Assembly: GCA_907163375.1 (NCBI GenBank)
Contig: CAJQUW010005362.1
Coordinates: 186,001 to 250,000 of the forward strand
Reading direction: 5' to 3'
From: Prostheceraeus crozeri
Lineage: Eukaryota > Platyhelminthes > Polycladida > Euryleptidae
DNA length: 64,000 nucleotides
Shown: positions 39,027 through 49,990 of the stretch, in pieces
Position numbering within the stretch: position 1 is the stretch's first letter
Layout of the letters: each line of letters opens with the position of its first letter
Translations under genes and position numbers: made by a program
The notes under the pieces: generated by a model
Told to the model about the DNA's origin: nothing
The model's input: only the letters and a program-made list of their open reading frames with translations
Databases searched by the model: none

Positions 39027-39642
39027 TTCCAAATCTGAAATCCGTTTTCCAATCCGATGCTTCGTTTTGAAGCTACAGCCCAAAACGTCCCAAATTCTAA
39101 CTCTGTCGTTTTTCGCCAATGTCCCAAAATCTTAAATGGCGTCTCACATCTAAACGAAGACAGATATGAACAAGCCGTTTGCTTCAGTGAATTTGTCTCA
39201 CTCTTAGCTTTCAAACGAGCTATGGCACGACAAAATCCGTCCACTGGAAGCCAAAATCGAAGCGAGCTCTCCCGAGGGGGGGGGACGTCAGCGAAAATTT
39301 TTTCTCTCCGATTGCGTTCAAATTCACCATACCGATGCAGAATTTCACGCTGAATCCGAATCTGGCCTCCGTTTTCTCATCCGAGCACTCCTTCCACTCG
39401 AAACAGCCCATTTTACAACCCAACATTCAGCAGATTGCACGAAAAACATCACACACTATAGCCTCAAGACAAATCCTGGCGGTCGCCCAAGTCCACCACG
39501 ACACTCTGCCGTTCCAGAGGGGGGGGAGTCAGCGAACATTTTGTGAACGTGAACCAACCTGGCCGGCACACCACGACAGACCACAACCTCTGTCGTTCCA
39601 GAGGGGGGGCGCCGGTCGGGTGTTCGCCGTTTTATTACTACT
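39027..39642 (-). repeat. Polinton right terminal inverted repeat
   Basis: Reverse complement of 17,624-18,233 with a few indels, including a 13-bp difference near 39,580. Three G-runs preceded by TCCAGAG or CTCCCGAG mirror the C-runs of the left end. Contains one copy of the unit that is tandemly repeated at the left end. Confidence 0.92.
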
Positions 39643-40116
39643 CACCTGCACGTCAAAGGTCACATCAGAGACAAAAATGAAATACTAGTTTGTTTGAGAA
39701 CATTACCTCTTACCTCACATCAATCGTGTGTGATGGCTCCTCCAAAGCGCATATCAAAATCGAAAGTGTACTCATATTTTTTGGAGAAGGATGGGGGATT
39801 TTCCTGCCTGGTAGAGACTGGAGAAAAACCGTGTGAAGCACACATCAACAAGATGGGAGGAGCCGAGTCGCATGCATCTAACTTAAAGCGACATTTGATA
39901 AACTTTCATCGAAAATTATTGATAATTGATACAACAATGATCACTAAAAATAGGTTCAGGTAAGCTTATAATGATCAATTTTAGGTTACCAGCTAATTTT
40001 TCAAAAAACTAGACTATAAATGCCTGCCACCCGGAGTCGGAGTCCTATCAAAAGCCGGAGTCCAATCAAACCCCGTAGTCGGAGTCCTATCAAAATGATA
40101 GGACTACGCATCCCTG
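39643..40116 (+). mobile_element. hAT-type element fragment, BED-finger end
   Basis: Abuts the Polinton right end. Its 3' end reads CATCCCTG, the inverse of the CAGGGATG that opens a related copy at 49,792, a typical hAT terminus. An ATG at 39,733 opens a BED-type zinc-finger frame (see separate entry). Near 40,030-40,105 GGAGTCCTATCAAAA-like words repeat three times. The other end of the element is missing: either the Polinton inserted here or a rearrangement removed it. Confidence 0.6.
39733..39963 (+). pseudogene. BED zinc-finger N-terminus of a hAT transposase, truncated
   Basis: MAPPKRISKSKVYSYFLEKD, then FSCLVETGEKPCEAHIN and SHASNLKRHLINFH: two Cys and two His around an SNLxRH turn, as in BED fingers of hAT transposases. 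The frame stops after about 76 residues with no catalytic domain following, so this is a remnant or a domain piece carried by a non-autonomous element. BED fingers bind transposon ends. Confidence 0.6.
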
Positions 40117-42189
40117 GTCGACACTCTACCTATATATCCCTACTCTATGCATGTCATGACAGCTGAGAAAGGCAATATAGTTTGTTAAATTAGCAATTCG
40201 ATGGGCTACCATTAAAGCTCCGCTTTGTTATAATAAAAATATTTTCTTAAGCGTGATCAATCACAAACTGCCACTGAAAGAGAAAAACATCGTAATCAAA
40301 GAAACTGATCACAATGAAGATTAAAGATGTAGATGAGTACACGTTACTATTCGGATTCGAGAAATGACACCTTTGATGACGCCGAAATGAGAAGTTTTGT
40401 GAATCATGAATTCATGTCGCTGAAAATTGAATTAAAAACATGACATACTAGCCAAGAAGCTCTCAATAATATCTCAACTTTTCCTTGAAGACTTGCAGGG
40501 ACTGGACTTATGAAATTTCATTGATTATCAGCTTGATTTCCGCATAATTAAGATGCTTATTAGCAAATATTCATTCCTTTTGATAACCAACTTAATTGTT
40601 TCATGCTGCTTATAAACGGGCTTCATATCGGCAGTATATAGATTTGCTAAAATTTAGCATTTTGAAAACTGCTCAAATAATTTTTCGGACAGCAGGAACG
40701 TAATCTCCACAAAAACCTGAATCTTTTGATATAAAAATTTCATTGTATATAGACACTTTTTTGAGTCGACACTCTACATACTATATACTTACTCTATGGC
40801 AGCAACATCAGTATTTCTTCTGAAGTAAGAGAAATTGACGACGATAAAACGATGTAATCGACAACATTGCGTCTTCAATGACCGACTGATGAGGAATCGA
40901 TTAATCTTTAATCTGATGGTTAATCGATCTGATCTTAGGGATTGACATCTTTAGGAAGTCAATAATTGCTCATTAGTCAACATTTTTGCATTCATTATTA
41001 GTCTCTGGTCACACTCACTCGTGGGATCGAAGAAATCCCGGGATTGAGTTGTTCAGGAGGAATTCTTCTCATTTCATCACAGTTGTTATTTACATTTCGG
41101 GGAAAAGGCATGGCCTAAGGAATTCTTCAATCCCGATAGAAGGATTCCTTGGGATTTTGGAATGCAAATCTGCTAGTGTATTTCATCTTGCTTGGAGCAA
41201 ATAGTTTTAATTTTGATAAACGCACCCCTTTACTTGCAGCAATAGTTGATGTGCTTATATTTTGTCAGTTTCGATTCCGGGCTTGCAACCCTAATCCCGG
41301 GCTCAAGAAAAGTCGAGATTTTGTAGATAGGCTTTAATCCCGGGTCTTCACTCTACCAACCCCAAATCTCGGGAAATTGTAAATTCAAAGTGCAAAAATA
41401 TGGAATTCGCAGCTGTTTCCGGTTACTCTCAACGTTCCCATTATCAATCAATATAATATGGACAAAACTGTCCTAGGGAAAGCCACAACAAGAAATTTAA
41501 TAAATAGAAACGATTTCAGGAACATCTTATGTTTCTGTAAAAATTTTAGCCGAAGACTGAATAGCCCATGACAGTTTGAAAGTAGGTCTATTTAGAACGA
41601 GCTTTAAATCGAGTAAACAGAGTTTCGGCAATTTTGAGTTTCTGCTAATCCCACATCTTTGTATCCCATAATATGAATACATATTTATATGCATTTAAAT
41701 ATCATATTTACAAATTTGCTCAATCCCAGGATAATAAGATTTTGCGGGATTTTGGAATCCCTAGTTACAACCGCCGATTAAAGTCTACCTATTGCTGGGT
41801 AACAGCTGACTAGATGGCTTCTTCGATGGGGAGACAGTGAGACAATGATCGAACACCGGCGTTGAAGAGCGTCCCATTATCAGAGCCAAAGGTTGGCAAA
41901 TTACTGTGATAACATGACGTTCGACTTGTGCTGTGCTTTGGTTGTTTGAACTCGCAAAGTGAATTTTTAGTGCCTCTCAATATAGACAGTAGTAGACAAA
42001 ACCTCTCAACATTTATGCAATAATATGCATTATACAATTTCATGTGCATTGAAGCCATGTGAAATTTCCTAAGAAGAATTACTGGTATATATCTTTTATC
42101 TCTAATGCATTGATTTTTACGTAGCTTTTGTGTCAGTGGACACTATAGTCAATAAAACGATATTAGATAATTCGTAATAGAAAATAAAT
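40117..42189. other. Intergenic DNA with one direct repeat pair
   Basis: TCGACACTCTAC followed by a TATAT and CTCTATG series appears at 40,118-40,149 and again, imperfectly, at 40,766-40,798. No gene is supportable. Several CCCGGG/TCCCGGGC words lie around 41,030-41,350. Confidence 0.4.
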
Positions 42190-42785
42190 TAGATGTAGAG
42201 AGAGAGAGAGAGATCAAATTTATTTCCGAAACGACAATGAGCGTTCGTGATTACAATATAAAAGGTCATTCATACAAAATAATCAAATGTGTCCAGAATT
42301 ATACAATTTGCTGCCAGAGATGATGAAGGATTTTTTACGTAGTGTCGTTCGAATTTTTGGAATGTACAGGGATTCCTTTTGTCGTGAAGTTCTCAAACCG
42401 CTTTGCAGTCTGGTTGTGGGAAGAAGATGGTGGAGAGGATGGTATGGGGACAGGATTTTCAGGAAATGTTTCTTGTACAGACTGTTGAGATGATCAATAA
42501 TAGGCGGCGATGATATAAACCGAATAGCTTCAGCGTAGCTCTTTTCAGGAAAGATAGTCCTTAGTGATGTGCGCTCAACACGTTCGATGACAGATTTTAG
42601 GTCATTGGTAATAAATGGGAACCATGCTGGTGCAGCATATTCGAAAAGGCTGCGGATGTGGCTTCGATATAGACGGAGAAGTCCAGTATGGTTTCCACCG
42701 AAACGTCGTAGGGTCCGCAACCAAAAGATACGTTGACATGTAGTGAGTACCCTACCTGTAAACTCACCGCACAGGCGATGATATA
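42190..42785 (-). mobile_element. LINE 3' end, 5'-truncated
   Basis: The minus-strand frame from about 42,783 to 42,283 reads CQRIFWLRTLRRFGG, LYRSHIRSLFEYAAPAWFPF and SKLYNSG, the region downstream of the reverse transcriptase catalytic box in CR1/L2/jockey-type LINEs. A 3' UTR of about 90 bp follows and ends in a (TC)n microsatellite at 42,196-42,212 on the plus strand as GA repeats. The frame is open for 160 codons, so the insertion is fairly young. Confidence 0.8.
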
Positions 42786-43720
42786 AGGTTTCTAATAATT
42801 ATTGAATGGCTGCTTTGTCTAAAGAGCAAAGCAGAAAAACATCAAAGATTCAAAACAATTTTCAAAGCAATTTTATGGTTGTGCAACACATTATGAAAGT
42901 GTCTTATGAAGATTTGTGAAATTTGACATCTTTAATTTCGAAGAAAAAATAACAAACCCTCATCCACTATTTTGAGAAAGCATTGACAATATCATAGTGT
43001 GGGCCTACCATATCCACACGGAATTTTTCACGAATTCTTAGATTAAATATTCGCATGATATTTTTTGATACAGAGATCAAGGAAATACCAGAGATATCTG
43101 CATCTATCTAAGCTATGCACTATGTGTAGGATATCAAACGATATTTGATAGACATTCATTGAAGTCTATGAATGTTTGCCGTCTGAATAACTTTGTGATA
43201 AATTCTATTGACTGTCGGTAACAATCGCTGAAATGTCAAAATTGCTTGTGGTGACATCTCTATTCATTACATGATTATTTGTGTGTGAGCCTTCGAGCTG
43301 TTTCGAATTTTTAATCACATTACTTTTTGTCAGTTCGGCTCTTCTAGCGCGGCCATTAGTTGACCCTTTCTTCGGTACAACAGTCGACCCGATTACCTTA
43401 CAATTGCAAGGTCAGTTCATTGTGTTTTGAGTTACTGGCGCAGTGACAGTGATGGCTAATACAATAGTTTGAATCTTAGTAACGATTGGTGATCTAAATT
43501 TGGTTCAATTGGTGCAGCAACAATCGTTATTTGACAATTGTAATTTGACGACAGGAGGTGTGTGTCTTATTTTTCCAATGAATGTCTTATTGAACAATAA
43601 CGCTTGATCTGTCGATTGGATGACGTCGCCACTTTATACTCTTATGGCGTGCAACACCACCATATTTTCTCGTCACGATTACGGACAGACTTGAAACGTC
43701 CTTCGCAGTTCGCAAGAAAC
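42786..43720. other. Upstream region of the AASS gene
   Basis: No coding sequence is recognised. The reading frame of the gene is open upstream to 43,604, but without an ATG. No TATA box is obvious; the promoter probably lies within this stretch. Confidence 0.4.
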
Positions 43721-46531
43721 ATGTGGCGATCCAAAACTTTGATTACGGTTTCATCGGCGTTTCACCGCTCGGTCCGCTCAGCTAGTCTAGCGGGAAAGGT
43801 GATGGCCATACGAAGGGAGACGATCAACGTGTGGGAGAGGAGGGCACCTTTGGCACCCCAACATGTCGCGAAATTAGTTCGGGCCGGTGCAAGAGTACTT
43901 GTTCAACCTTCAAACAGACGCGCCTTTACTCATGAAGAATACCTCAAAGCTGGAGCTATTATTCAGGAGGATCTCAGTGAAGCATCACTTATTATTGGTG
44001 TTAAAGCTGTACCGCTTGATCATGAATGTTTGATGGCAAACAAGACTTATGCATTTTTTTCTCATACTATCAAAGCGCAGGAAGAAAATATGCCATTACT
44101 TGACACATTATTGGAGCGCAATGTCAGATTGATAGATTATGAAAAGATGTTGGACAGTCATGGGCAACGAGTTGTAGCATTTGGTCAATTTGCCGGGATA
44201 GCTGGTATGATAGATATTCTTCATGGACTTGGTATTCGTCTGCTAGCTCTTGGTCATCACACGCCGTTCATGCATATCGGACCGGCTCACAATTATCGAA
44301 GTGTTGGAATGGCAAAACAGGCAATCCGTGATGCTGGATATAACATCAGTTTGGGTAACATGCCTCAATCTATTGGTCCTCTTGTCTTTGTTTTCACTGG
44401 ATCTGGAAATGTTTCCCAAGGTGCTCAGGAGATGTTTTATGAGTTACCTTACGAATTGGTTCAGCCAGAACATCTGCCTGAAATTTTTCGAAAAGGTGAT
44501 CTGCGCAAAGTATACGGTTGTCTTGTCAGTCGGAGTGATCATTATCAGCGTAGAGATGGTGGAGGATTTGATCCTGAAGAGTTCGATGAACATCCAGAGA
44601 AGTACATATCGACATTCAATAAAAAGATTGCACCTTACACTTCGGTTCTTGTGAATGGAATTTACTGGGCACCAAAGGCTCCTCGTCTCATATCAATTCC
44701 CGATGCAAAAATGCTTCTCCAACCTGAAATATCCCCATGGACACGGACAACTGCTGGATGTCCAAATTTGCCACATCGACTTATTGCTATCAGTGATATA
44801 TCTGCTGACCCAGGAGGATCTATAGAGTTCATGCGCGAGTGCACAACAATTGATAAACCATTTTGTCTTTACGATGCTGAGGCAAACATGAGCTATGAGA
44901 AATTTTCTGGACCTGGAGTTCTAATTTGCTCAATCGACAATATGCCAGCTCAATTGCCTCGCGAAGCTACCGAATTCTTTGGTAGTCTTCTCCTTCCATA
45001 CGTTCCATCAATGCTACAATCTGATGCTACCACATCATTTGATAACTTCGATGTGACTCCGATTGTTAAAGATGCAGTTATAACAACAAATGGTCATTTG
45101 GCTCCGAACTTTGAATATATTACTCAGTTGCGAGAATCATTGCACAAAAAGTCGTCCATGCGACTAAATGCGCAGTCCGGATCGAAAAGTGTGCTCGTAC
45201 TTGGGTCAGGTTACGTGTCTCCACCATTGATTGAATATTTGCTTCGGTCTGGTGATACACGTGTTTCTGTCGTTTCTAATATCAAGTCGGAAGCTATGGA
45301 ATTAGCTGACAGATTTGACCATGTACATCCGGAAGTGTATGACGTTGTAAATGACTCTGAGGAAGTTGAAAAGTTAATTGCTAATCACGATATCACTGTC
45401 AGCTTAATGCCATATCGATTCCATCCTGATGTGCTTAAAATGTGCCTCCGTCAAAAGAAAAGCCTGGTAACTGCCAGTTACTGTACTCCAGCAATAGAAG
45501 AGCTGTGTTCTGAAGCTGAAAAGGAAGGAATTAGTGTTGTAATGGAGATGGGTCTTGATCCTGGTATTGATCACATGTTAGCGATGGAAACATTCGATGC
45601 TGTGCGAATGAATGGTGGTAAGGTGGTCGGAGTTAGTTCTTATGCTGGCGGATTACCAGCACCAGAATTTTCAGATAACCCATTGCGATATAAGTTTAGC
45701 TGGAGTCCCGAAGGAGTGTTGATGAACGTAATGAAGGGTGCGAGATATCTTGAAAATGGTAAAGCAAAGGAAATCCGAGAAGGAGGAGAGCTGATGCTAC
45801 AAAGTCACGAGATTGATATTTTACCTGGATTCCATCTCGAAGGTTACCCTAATAGAGATGCACTTCCATATGTCAAGTTATATGGTCTAGATGACGTCAC
45901 CAATTTCGTTCGAGGAACGTATCGTTACGTTGGATACTCAGACGTAATGTGGGGTATATCACAAATGGGTCTCCTCTCTCTTGAACCAGATTCATACCTT
46001 CATCCAGAAGGACCTGACATTTCATGGAAGGAGTTCCTTGCTATTACGATGAATCTTCGCAAAGATGTATTTACGGGCACGCTAAAAGACGCTGTTTTCC
46101 AGCATCTTGGTCAAAAGAGAAATCAATTTCAGTGTTTGGAAGACTTAGGACTCTTTTCAGACGAACCAATTAAGAAACTCGGATCTCCTTTAATGACATT
46201 CTCCAGGCATTTGAAAGATAGACTTAGTTTTGCCACTGGTGAGCGTGATGTAATTATAATGGCTAATCAGGTGGATGTTCAATGGCCAGATCGTACGATG
46301 GAGCGCAAGACAAGTCGACTAGTAGTCTACGGTGACCCTTACGGATATTCTGCGATGGCAAAAACAGTCGGTTTTCCTGCTGCAATAGCTACTCGAATGG
46401 TTTTGGATGCAGAGCTCCAAAGAAAAGGATTAGTGATGCCAATTTCTCAAGATATTTACCGTCCAATACTCAAGAGACTGAAAACGGATCACATATCTGC
46501 TGTGGAAACTTCTTCCCCTATTCGCGTGTGA
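43721..46531 (+). CDS. AASS: Alpha-aminoadipic semialdehyde synthase (LKR/SDH), intronless, 936 aa
   Basis: Bifunctional mitochondrial enzyme of lysine breakdown: lysine-ketoglutarate reductase makes saccharopine, and saccharopine dehydrogenase cleaves it to aminoadipic semialdehyde and glutamate. The start is the first ATG in the frame (MWRSKTLITV), followed by a basic, Ser-rich presequence of about 25 residues. The reductase half shows TINVWERRAPL, FFSHTIKAQEENM, FGQFAGIAGMIDILHGLG, LALGHHTPFMHIG and FTGSGNVSQGAQE. The dehydrogenase half opens with VLVLGSGYVSPPLIEYL (Rossmann) and has GLDPGIDHMLAME, LPAPEFSDNPLRYKFSWSP and VYGDPYGYSAMAKTVG. Length is close to vertebrate AASS (926). Every codon is open and no intron interrupts, which is unusual for an animal and suggests an active retrocopy or intron loss. 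Confidence 0.95.
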   Translation: MWRSKTLITVSSAFHRSVRSASLAGKVMAIRRETINVWERRAPLAPQHVAKLVRAGARVLVQPSNRRAFTHEEYLKAGAIIQEDLSEASLIIGVKAVPLDHECLMANKTYAFFSHTIKAQEENMPLLDTLLERNVRLIDYEKMLDSHGQRVVAFGQFAGIAGMIDILHGLGIRLLALGHHTPFMHIGPAHNYRSVGMAKQAIRDAGYNISLGNMPQSIGPLVFVFTGSGNVSQGAQEMFYELPYELVQPEHLPEIFRKGDLRKVYGCLVSRSDHYQRRDGGGFDPEEFDEHPEKYISTFNKKIAPYTSVLVNGIYWAPKAPRLISIPDAKMLLQPEISPWTRTTAGCPNLPHRLIAISDISADPGGSIEFMRECTTIDKPFCLYDAEANMSYEKFSGPGVLICSIDNMPAQLPREATEFFGSLLLPYVPSMLQSDATTSFDNFDVTPIVKDAVITTNGHLAPNFEYITQLRESLHKKSSMRLNAQSGSKSVLVLGSGYVSPPLIEYLLRSGDTRVSVVSNIKSEAMELADRFDHVHPEVYDVVNDSEEVEKLIANHDITVSLMPYRFHPDVLKMCLRQKKSLVTASYCTPAIEELCSEAEKEGISVVMEMGLDPGIDHMLAMETFDAVRMNGGKVVGVSSYAGGLPAPEFSDNPLRYKFSWSPEGVLMNVMKGARYLENGKAKEIREGGELMLQSHEIDILPGFHLEGYPNRDALPYVKLYGLDDVTNFVRGTYRYVGYSDVMWGISQMGLLSLEPDSYLHPEGPDISWKEFLAITMNLRKDVFTGTLKDAVFQHLGQKRNQFQCLEDLGLFSDEPIKKLGSPLMTFSRHLKDRLSFATGERDVIIMANQVDVQWPDRTMERKTSRLVVYGDPYGYSAMAKTVGFPAAIATRMVLDAELQRKGLVMPISQDIYRPILKRLKTDHISAVETSSPIRV

Positions 46532-47935
46532 GTAAGTAACTTTTCGATATTACACCATGTTAAGATGTATTTGACTTAGGACGGTATTTTGACGGTCTAA
46601 TGTCGATAACCTTTCCTCGGGACATGGACGATGCTGATGCAATAATGACTGCCTAGCTGGAGCGATATGATAATTTTTAGCACAAATATTGCTGGCAACT
46701 TCGAAAGAAAATCTAAAGACCGGTCTCCACACTACCAAGGATGGCAATTCCAAATACTTGGCTATTGTACCACATAGATCATACGGAGATCATGTATCAC
46801 TACCAAAAACTTTATTGTAAGCATTGTGTGGCTTGTACACAAGCTGATAAGTAACTTACGATATTATTATCAATTATAATTTATTATATCAACTATGTTA
46901 TTATCAGTATTATATTAATCATTACTGATTATCTAAGCTGCACTATGTAGCCGTCATCATTATAATTATAAACTTCTAATTATAGTCGATGGCATGAAAG
47001 TGCACGACGTATAAGCGCACGCTTATATTTTGAACCATATCAGGATATCCCAGCACGCCTATACATTTTGACCACGCAATTCTCCTGTCATGGAATTTTT
47101 GTTCCATAAATTACTTATGTATATACAGCACATGAACTGTTGCATTTAATGTACATTTTGTTACTTTGCAAACTGCACTTATAAGTGCATTGTCAGTCCA
47201 GTTTAATGCACTATCTGATCGATCTACATCGTACAAAATAATGTTATTATAATTAATGTTCAGAATTAATTGCTCGGGGTCGACGAAAGTCATTGAGATG
47301 TTTACCTGGATGTTTTCTTGTTTGTGATGAAAGTAATAATGAAAATAAAGCCTTGCTGCTGAAAGAAGTATGAATTTATCCAAATGTTCGCCAGTTTGAC
47401 AGCCTCCCGACAAACAAAAATGTTCTTATGATATATTGAAAAACATTTTATTTTGATCATGACAATGTTGTACCTGAAATATCATTGAAAACATTGATAT
47501 AACTAAGATAAAACATTCTAGGAAGATTATGCAAGTGATTCGCAAAAACTGTTTTTACTTTACTTGTGGACAATGTTTACATGAATGTTTTGTAAATGTC
47601 AGAACAAAACATTTATTATATACATGTATTTGTTTTCAGATAAGATCTGATCGATATGCCATCCAAAACGCAGTTGTGTTGTCGAGAACATTAAACATTC
47701 AATTGACAAGAGTCGATGACCAAGAATCGATGAGAAATTGTCACAGTCATTGATTCACGAATATTTCTCATTGAAGACCTGTGATTCGATGTTTTGTCAA
47801 ATGAGCCTGAAAATAAGTTTCAGTACAAATCTGGCAATCAGATTTTGTGTTCGAAATTGTATGGTTTATTTCCATATTGCTTGTATGAAACTTGCGTGAT
47901 GTTATTGCTATGTTTGTGGAAACTACTTGATATGC
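46532..47935. other. 3' flank of AASS, no further gene recognised
   Basis: The first clear AATAAA downstream is near 47,343; no A-tail follows the stop directly. Short frames at 47,111-47,413 (minus) and 47,529-47,753 (plus) have no motif and are not called. Confidence 0.4.
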
Positions 47936-49046
47936 TAATTATGGTTTATATTGTAAGCCTTGCTGCTGATTGTTGAATAAGATGTTTGATGGAATTACTT
48001 TATTTCATTACTTTTTAAACAATATTTCGGAGTTATGACTCCATTCTCAAGTCATACAAGATTTCACCTTGACTATCTCTGATGATTCAATCAATTTTGA
48101 CTTTTGCAAGAAGCAGGCGAAAAAACATAATACGTAAACTACATGTCAACCCTTCCAATCAACAACAAGATCAATTTTGCACGTGACGAACAAAAGCGAA
48201 TTACAGAACGCTGAAAGCTCTGAACGCTGACAGAGCACCAAAGTCAAAAACTCCAAGCGCTGCAAAACTTTTCAAAAGTACTGGAATTGAATGACTATCC
48301 GGAAAATCTCAATTGGGTGACAACAAATAATATCAGACAAGAACGCTACAAATCCATATAATGTTCATACTACAAGATCCCTTATATCTCAGATAACATC
48401 AACAACATTAACAACAAAATCAATGCAACATTTCAAGAATTCAAGTTTCCTGCGAGAAAAACTCCCGAATCATTCACTCTCAAAGGTGCATTGAACAAAC
48501 AACAGCAAAAACAACAAACATGCAGCTGGAAATCATGCATGAATCCCGAAAAAGAAATATGTCTCAAAGAAATGGTGGCATGCGAAATAAAATGTAACAA
48601 ATGCAAAGAGCGCCACGTCGGAAGTACAATAAGAAAACTGCATACCAGAATCACTGAACATCTCAAATCAAAAGACCCATCAATGCATAAACATCTCAAG
48701 ATAAGCCAAACCAATGACCAACGAATATCAGCGTCAATCATGGACCATGATAGAGATCTATAAACCTTAGATTCCCTGAGGCCATGCAGATCAAGATTTT
48801 GAAGCCGTCTATCAACAGCAAAGATGAGCTATCAGATTTTCATACTCTAATTTTCTATAATTCATGTGTACATAGTTTTCAAATTTTGTCCTTTTGTATT
48901 TAGCTAGCTTAGTCCTTTTATCTTGTGTAAATTGAGAATGGAGTCATAACTCCGAAATCTTGTTTAAAAAGTAATAAAGTACAGTAATTCCATCAAACAT
49001 CTTATTCAACAATCAGCAGCAAGGCTTGCAATATAAACCATAATTA
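47936..49046. mobile_element. Penelope-derived element bounded by 115-bp inverted repeats
   Basis: Left arm 47,936-48,050 and right arm 48,932-49,046 are near-perfect reverse complements (TAATTATGGTTTATATTG... / ...CAATATAAACCATAATTA). The interior carries the C-terminal part of a Penelope-like protein. Inverted or direct terminal repeats are typical of such elements. Each arm includes GGAGTCATAACTCCGAAAT, a possible hammerhead-type stem II followed by GAAA. Confidence 0.7.
48290..48763 (+). pseudogene. GIY-YIG endonuclease domain of a Penelope-like element, truncated
   Basis: In frame from about 48,370: YYKIPYISDNIN, FKFPARKTPESF, then CEIKCNKCKERHVGSTIRKL with RITEHLKSKD, the GIY-YIG core in which YIG is changed to HVG. 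The frame ends at 48,763. The reverse transcriptase domain is absent, so the copy is 5'-deleted. The altered tyrosine suggests loss of nuclease activity. Confidence 0.75.
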
Positions 49047-49791
49047 AACTAAAATTCCATCAAAATGCTGCTTGAGGAAAATTACGTCTTGTACTTGATA
49101 TGTCATGATATGACCATTAAATCGAAGTAACATTTTAAGCCGTGTGAAATTTCACAGACTATGAGGTCCCATCAAACTGCAGTAACATAATAAATATAGA
49201 CGGCCTTGTTCTCAGGAAACGTGTGTTTGGTTGTGTGCGTTGTGATTGCTTGTTGATGTCGAGTTTTCCTGAGCTAGCGAATGCACGTTTCTCAATACTC
49301 TCAACTCTATGCTCTCAATCGATCAGCTCGTGTTTCCGATTTAAATGTCTGTAAACAGGGCGTCATACCGGCGGACATTTGAATGTAGTTGGAAAGAGCC
49401 AATATTGAAAGATGGTGGTTTTATTTTCTTTTTGTTATTTCTTACAGTTAATATCAGTTAACATCCGTTAACTAGCTTCATGTAAAAAGGAAGGAAATAT
49501 GGTCCAGTATAAAATTAAAAATTCACACCGACGTCTGTGTCATGATAACATAATACTGAATACAAAGGGAGGAAGGGCTATGGAACAGGTAGTATTGGGT
49601 TACATAGTACCAATAGCATCTTAATGATGACCTGACTAGATATGAAAACAAAGGACATAGAAATGGATTAGTAATACAAAGACTTGAGTTATAAGAACAT
49701 GCTTGAGTTATCATAAAAGTATACAAAATATAAAACGATTGGAAGAAGGCATGAGGTGTGAATTAGAAATTTGATACTGCTATAATGTAAC
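49047..49791. other. No gene recognised
   Basis: AT-rich sequence between two mobile elements; nothing supportable. Confidence 0.4.
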
Positions 49792-49990
49792 CAGGGATGT
49801 AGACTCCGGGTGGCAAGTATATATAGTTCGATTTTGATATGCGCCTTGGAGGAACCATCCATGGATTCCTTAATAGTAGTGCTACTATTAAGGAATCCAT
49901 GAGCCATCACACACGATTGACGTGAGGTAAGAGGTAATGTTCTCAAACAAACTAGTATTTCATCTTTGTCTCTGATGTGACCTTTGACGC
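49792..49990 (-). mobile_element. Short internally deleted hAT-type copy
   Basis: Begins CAGGGATGTAGACTCCGGG, then shares with 39,650-40,116 (in inverse orientation) the words around the BED-finger start codon (ATCAAAATCGAA, GCGCCTTGGAGGA, CACACACGATTG, TGACCTTTGACG). Within it a perfect 20-bp inverted repeat at 49,861-49,902 (CATGGATTCCTTAATAGTAG and its complement) interrupts the coding start, forming a small hairpin insertion or duplication. Confidence 0.65.

Larger units (their letters stand above)
17624..39642. mobile_element. Maverick/Polinton element, 22.0 kb
   Basis: Ends are AGTAGTAA at 17,624 and TTACTACT at 39,642, the AG...CT form usual for Polintons, inside inverted repeats of about 610 bp. 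The interior holds the diagnostic set: protein-primed polymerase B, integrase, adenain-like protease, packaging ATPase and double jelly-roll capsid protein. Flanking hexamers are AATGTG on the left and CACCTG on the right, so the expected 6-bp target duplication is absent. Polintons are self-synthesising transposons related to adintoviruses and probably capable of forming virions. This copy is recent: most frames are open, with one stop in the capsid gene, one in the TBP-like gene and a frameshift in a small gene. Confidence 0.95.

Noticed and set aside
17624-39642. Free (episomal) virus genome rather than an integrated element
   Set aside because: It is flanked by host repeats on both sides and carries inactivating mutations.
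43604-43720. N-terminal extension of AASS to 43,604
   Set aside because: That position is TTG, not ATG; the first ATG is at 43,721 and gives a normal mitochondrial-type N-terminus.
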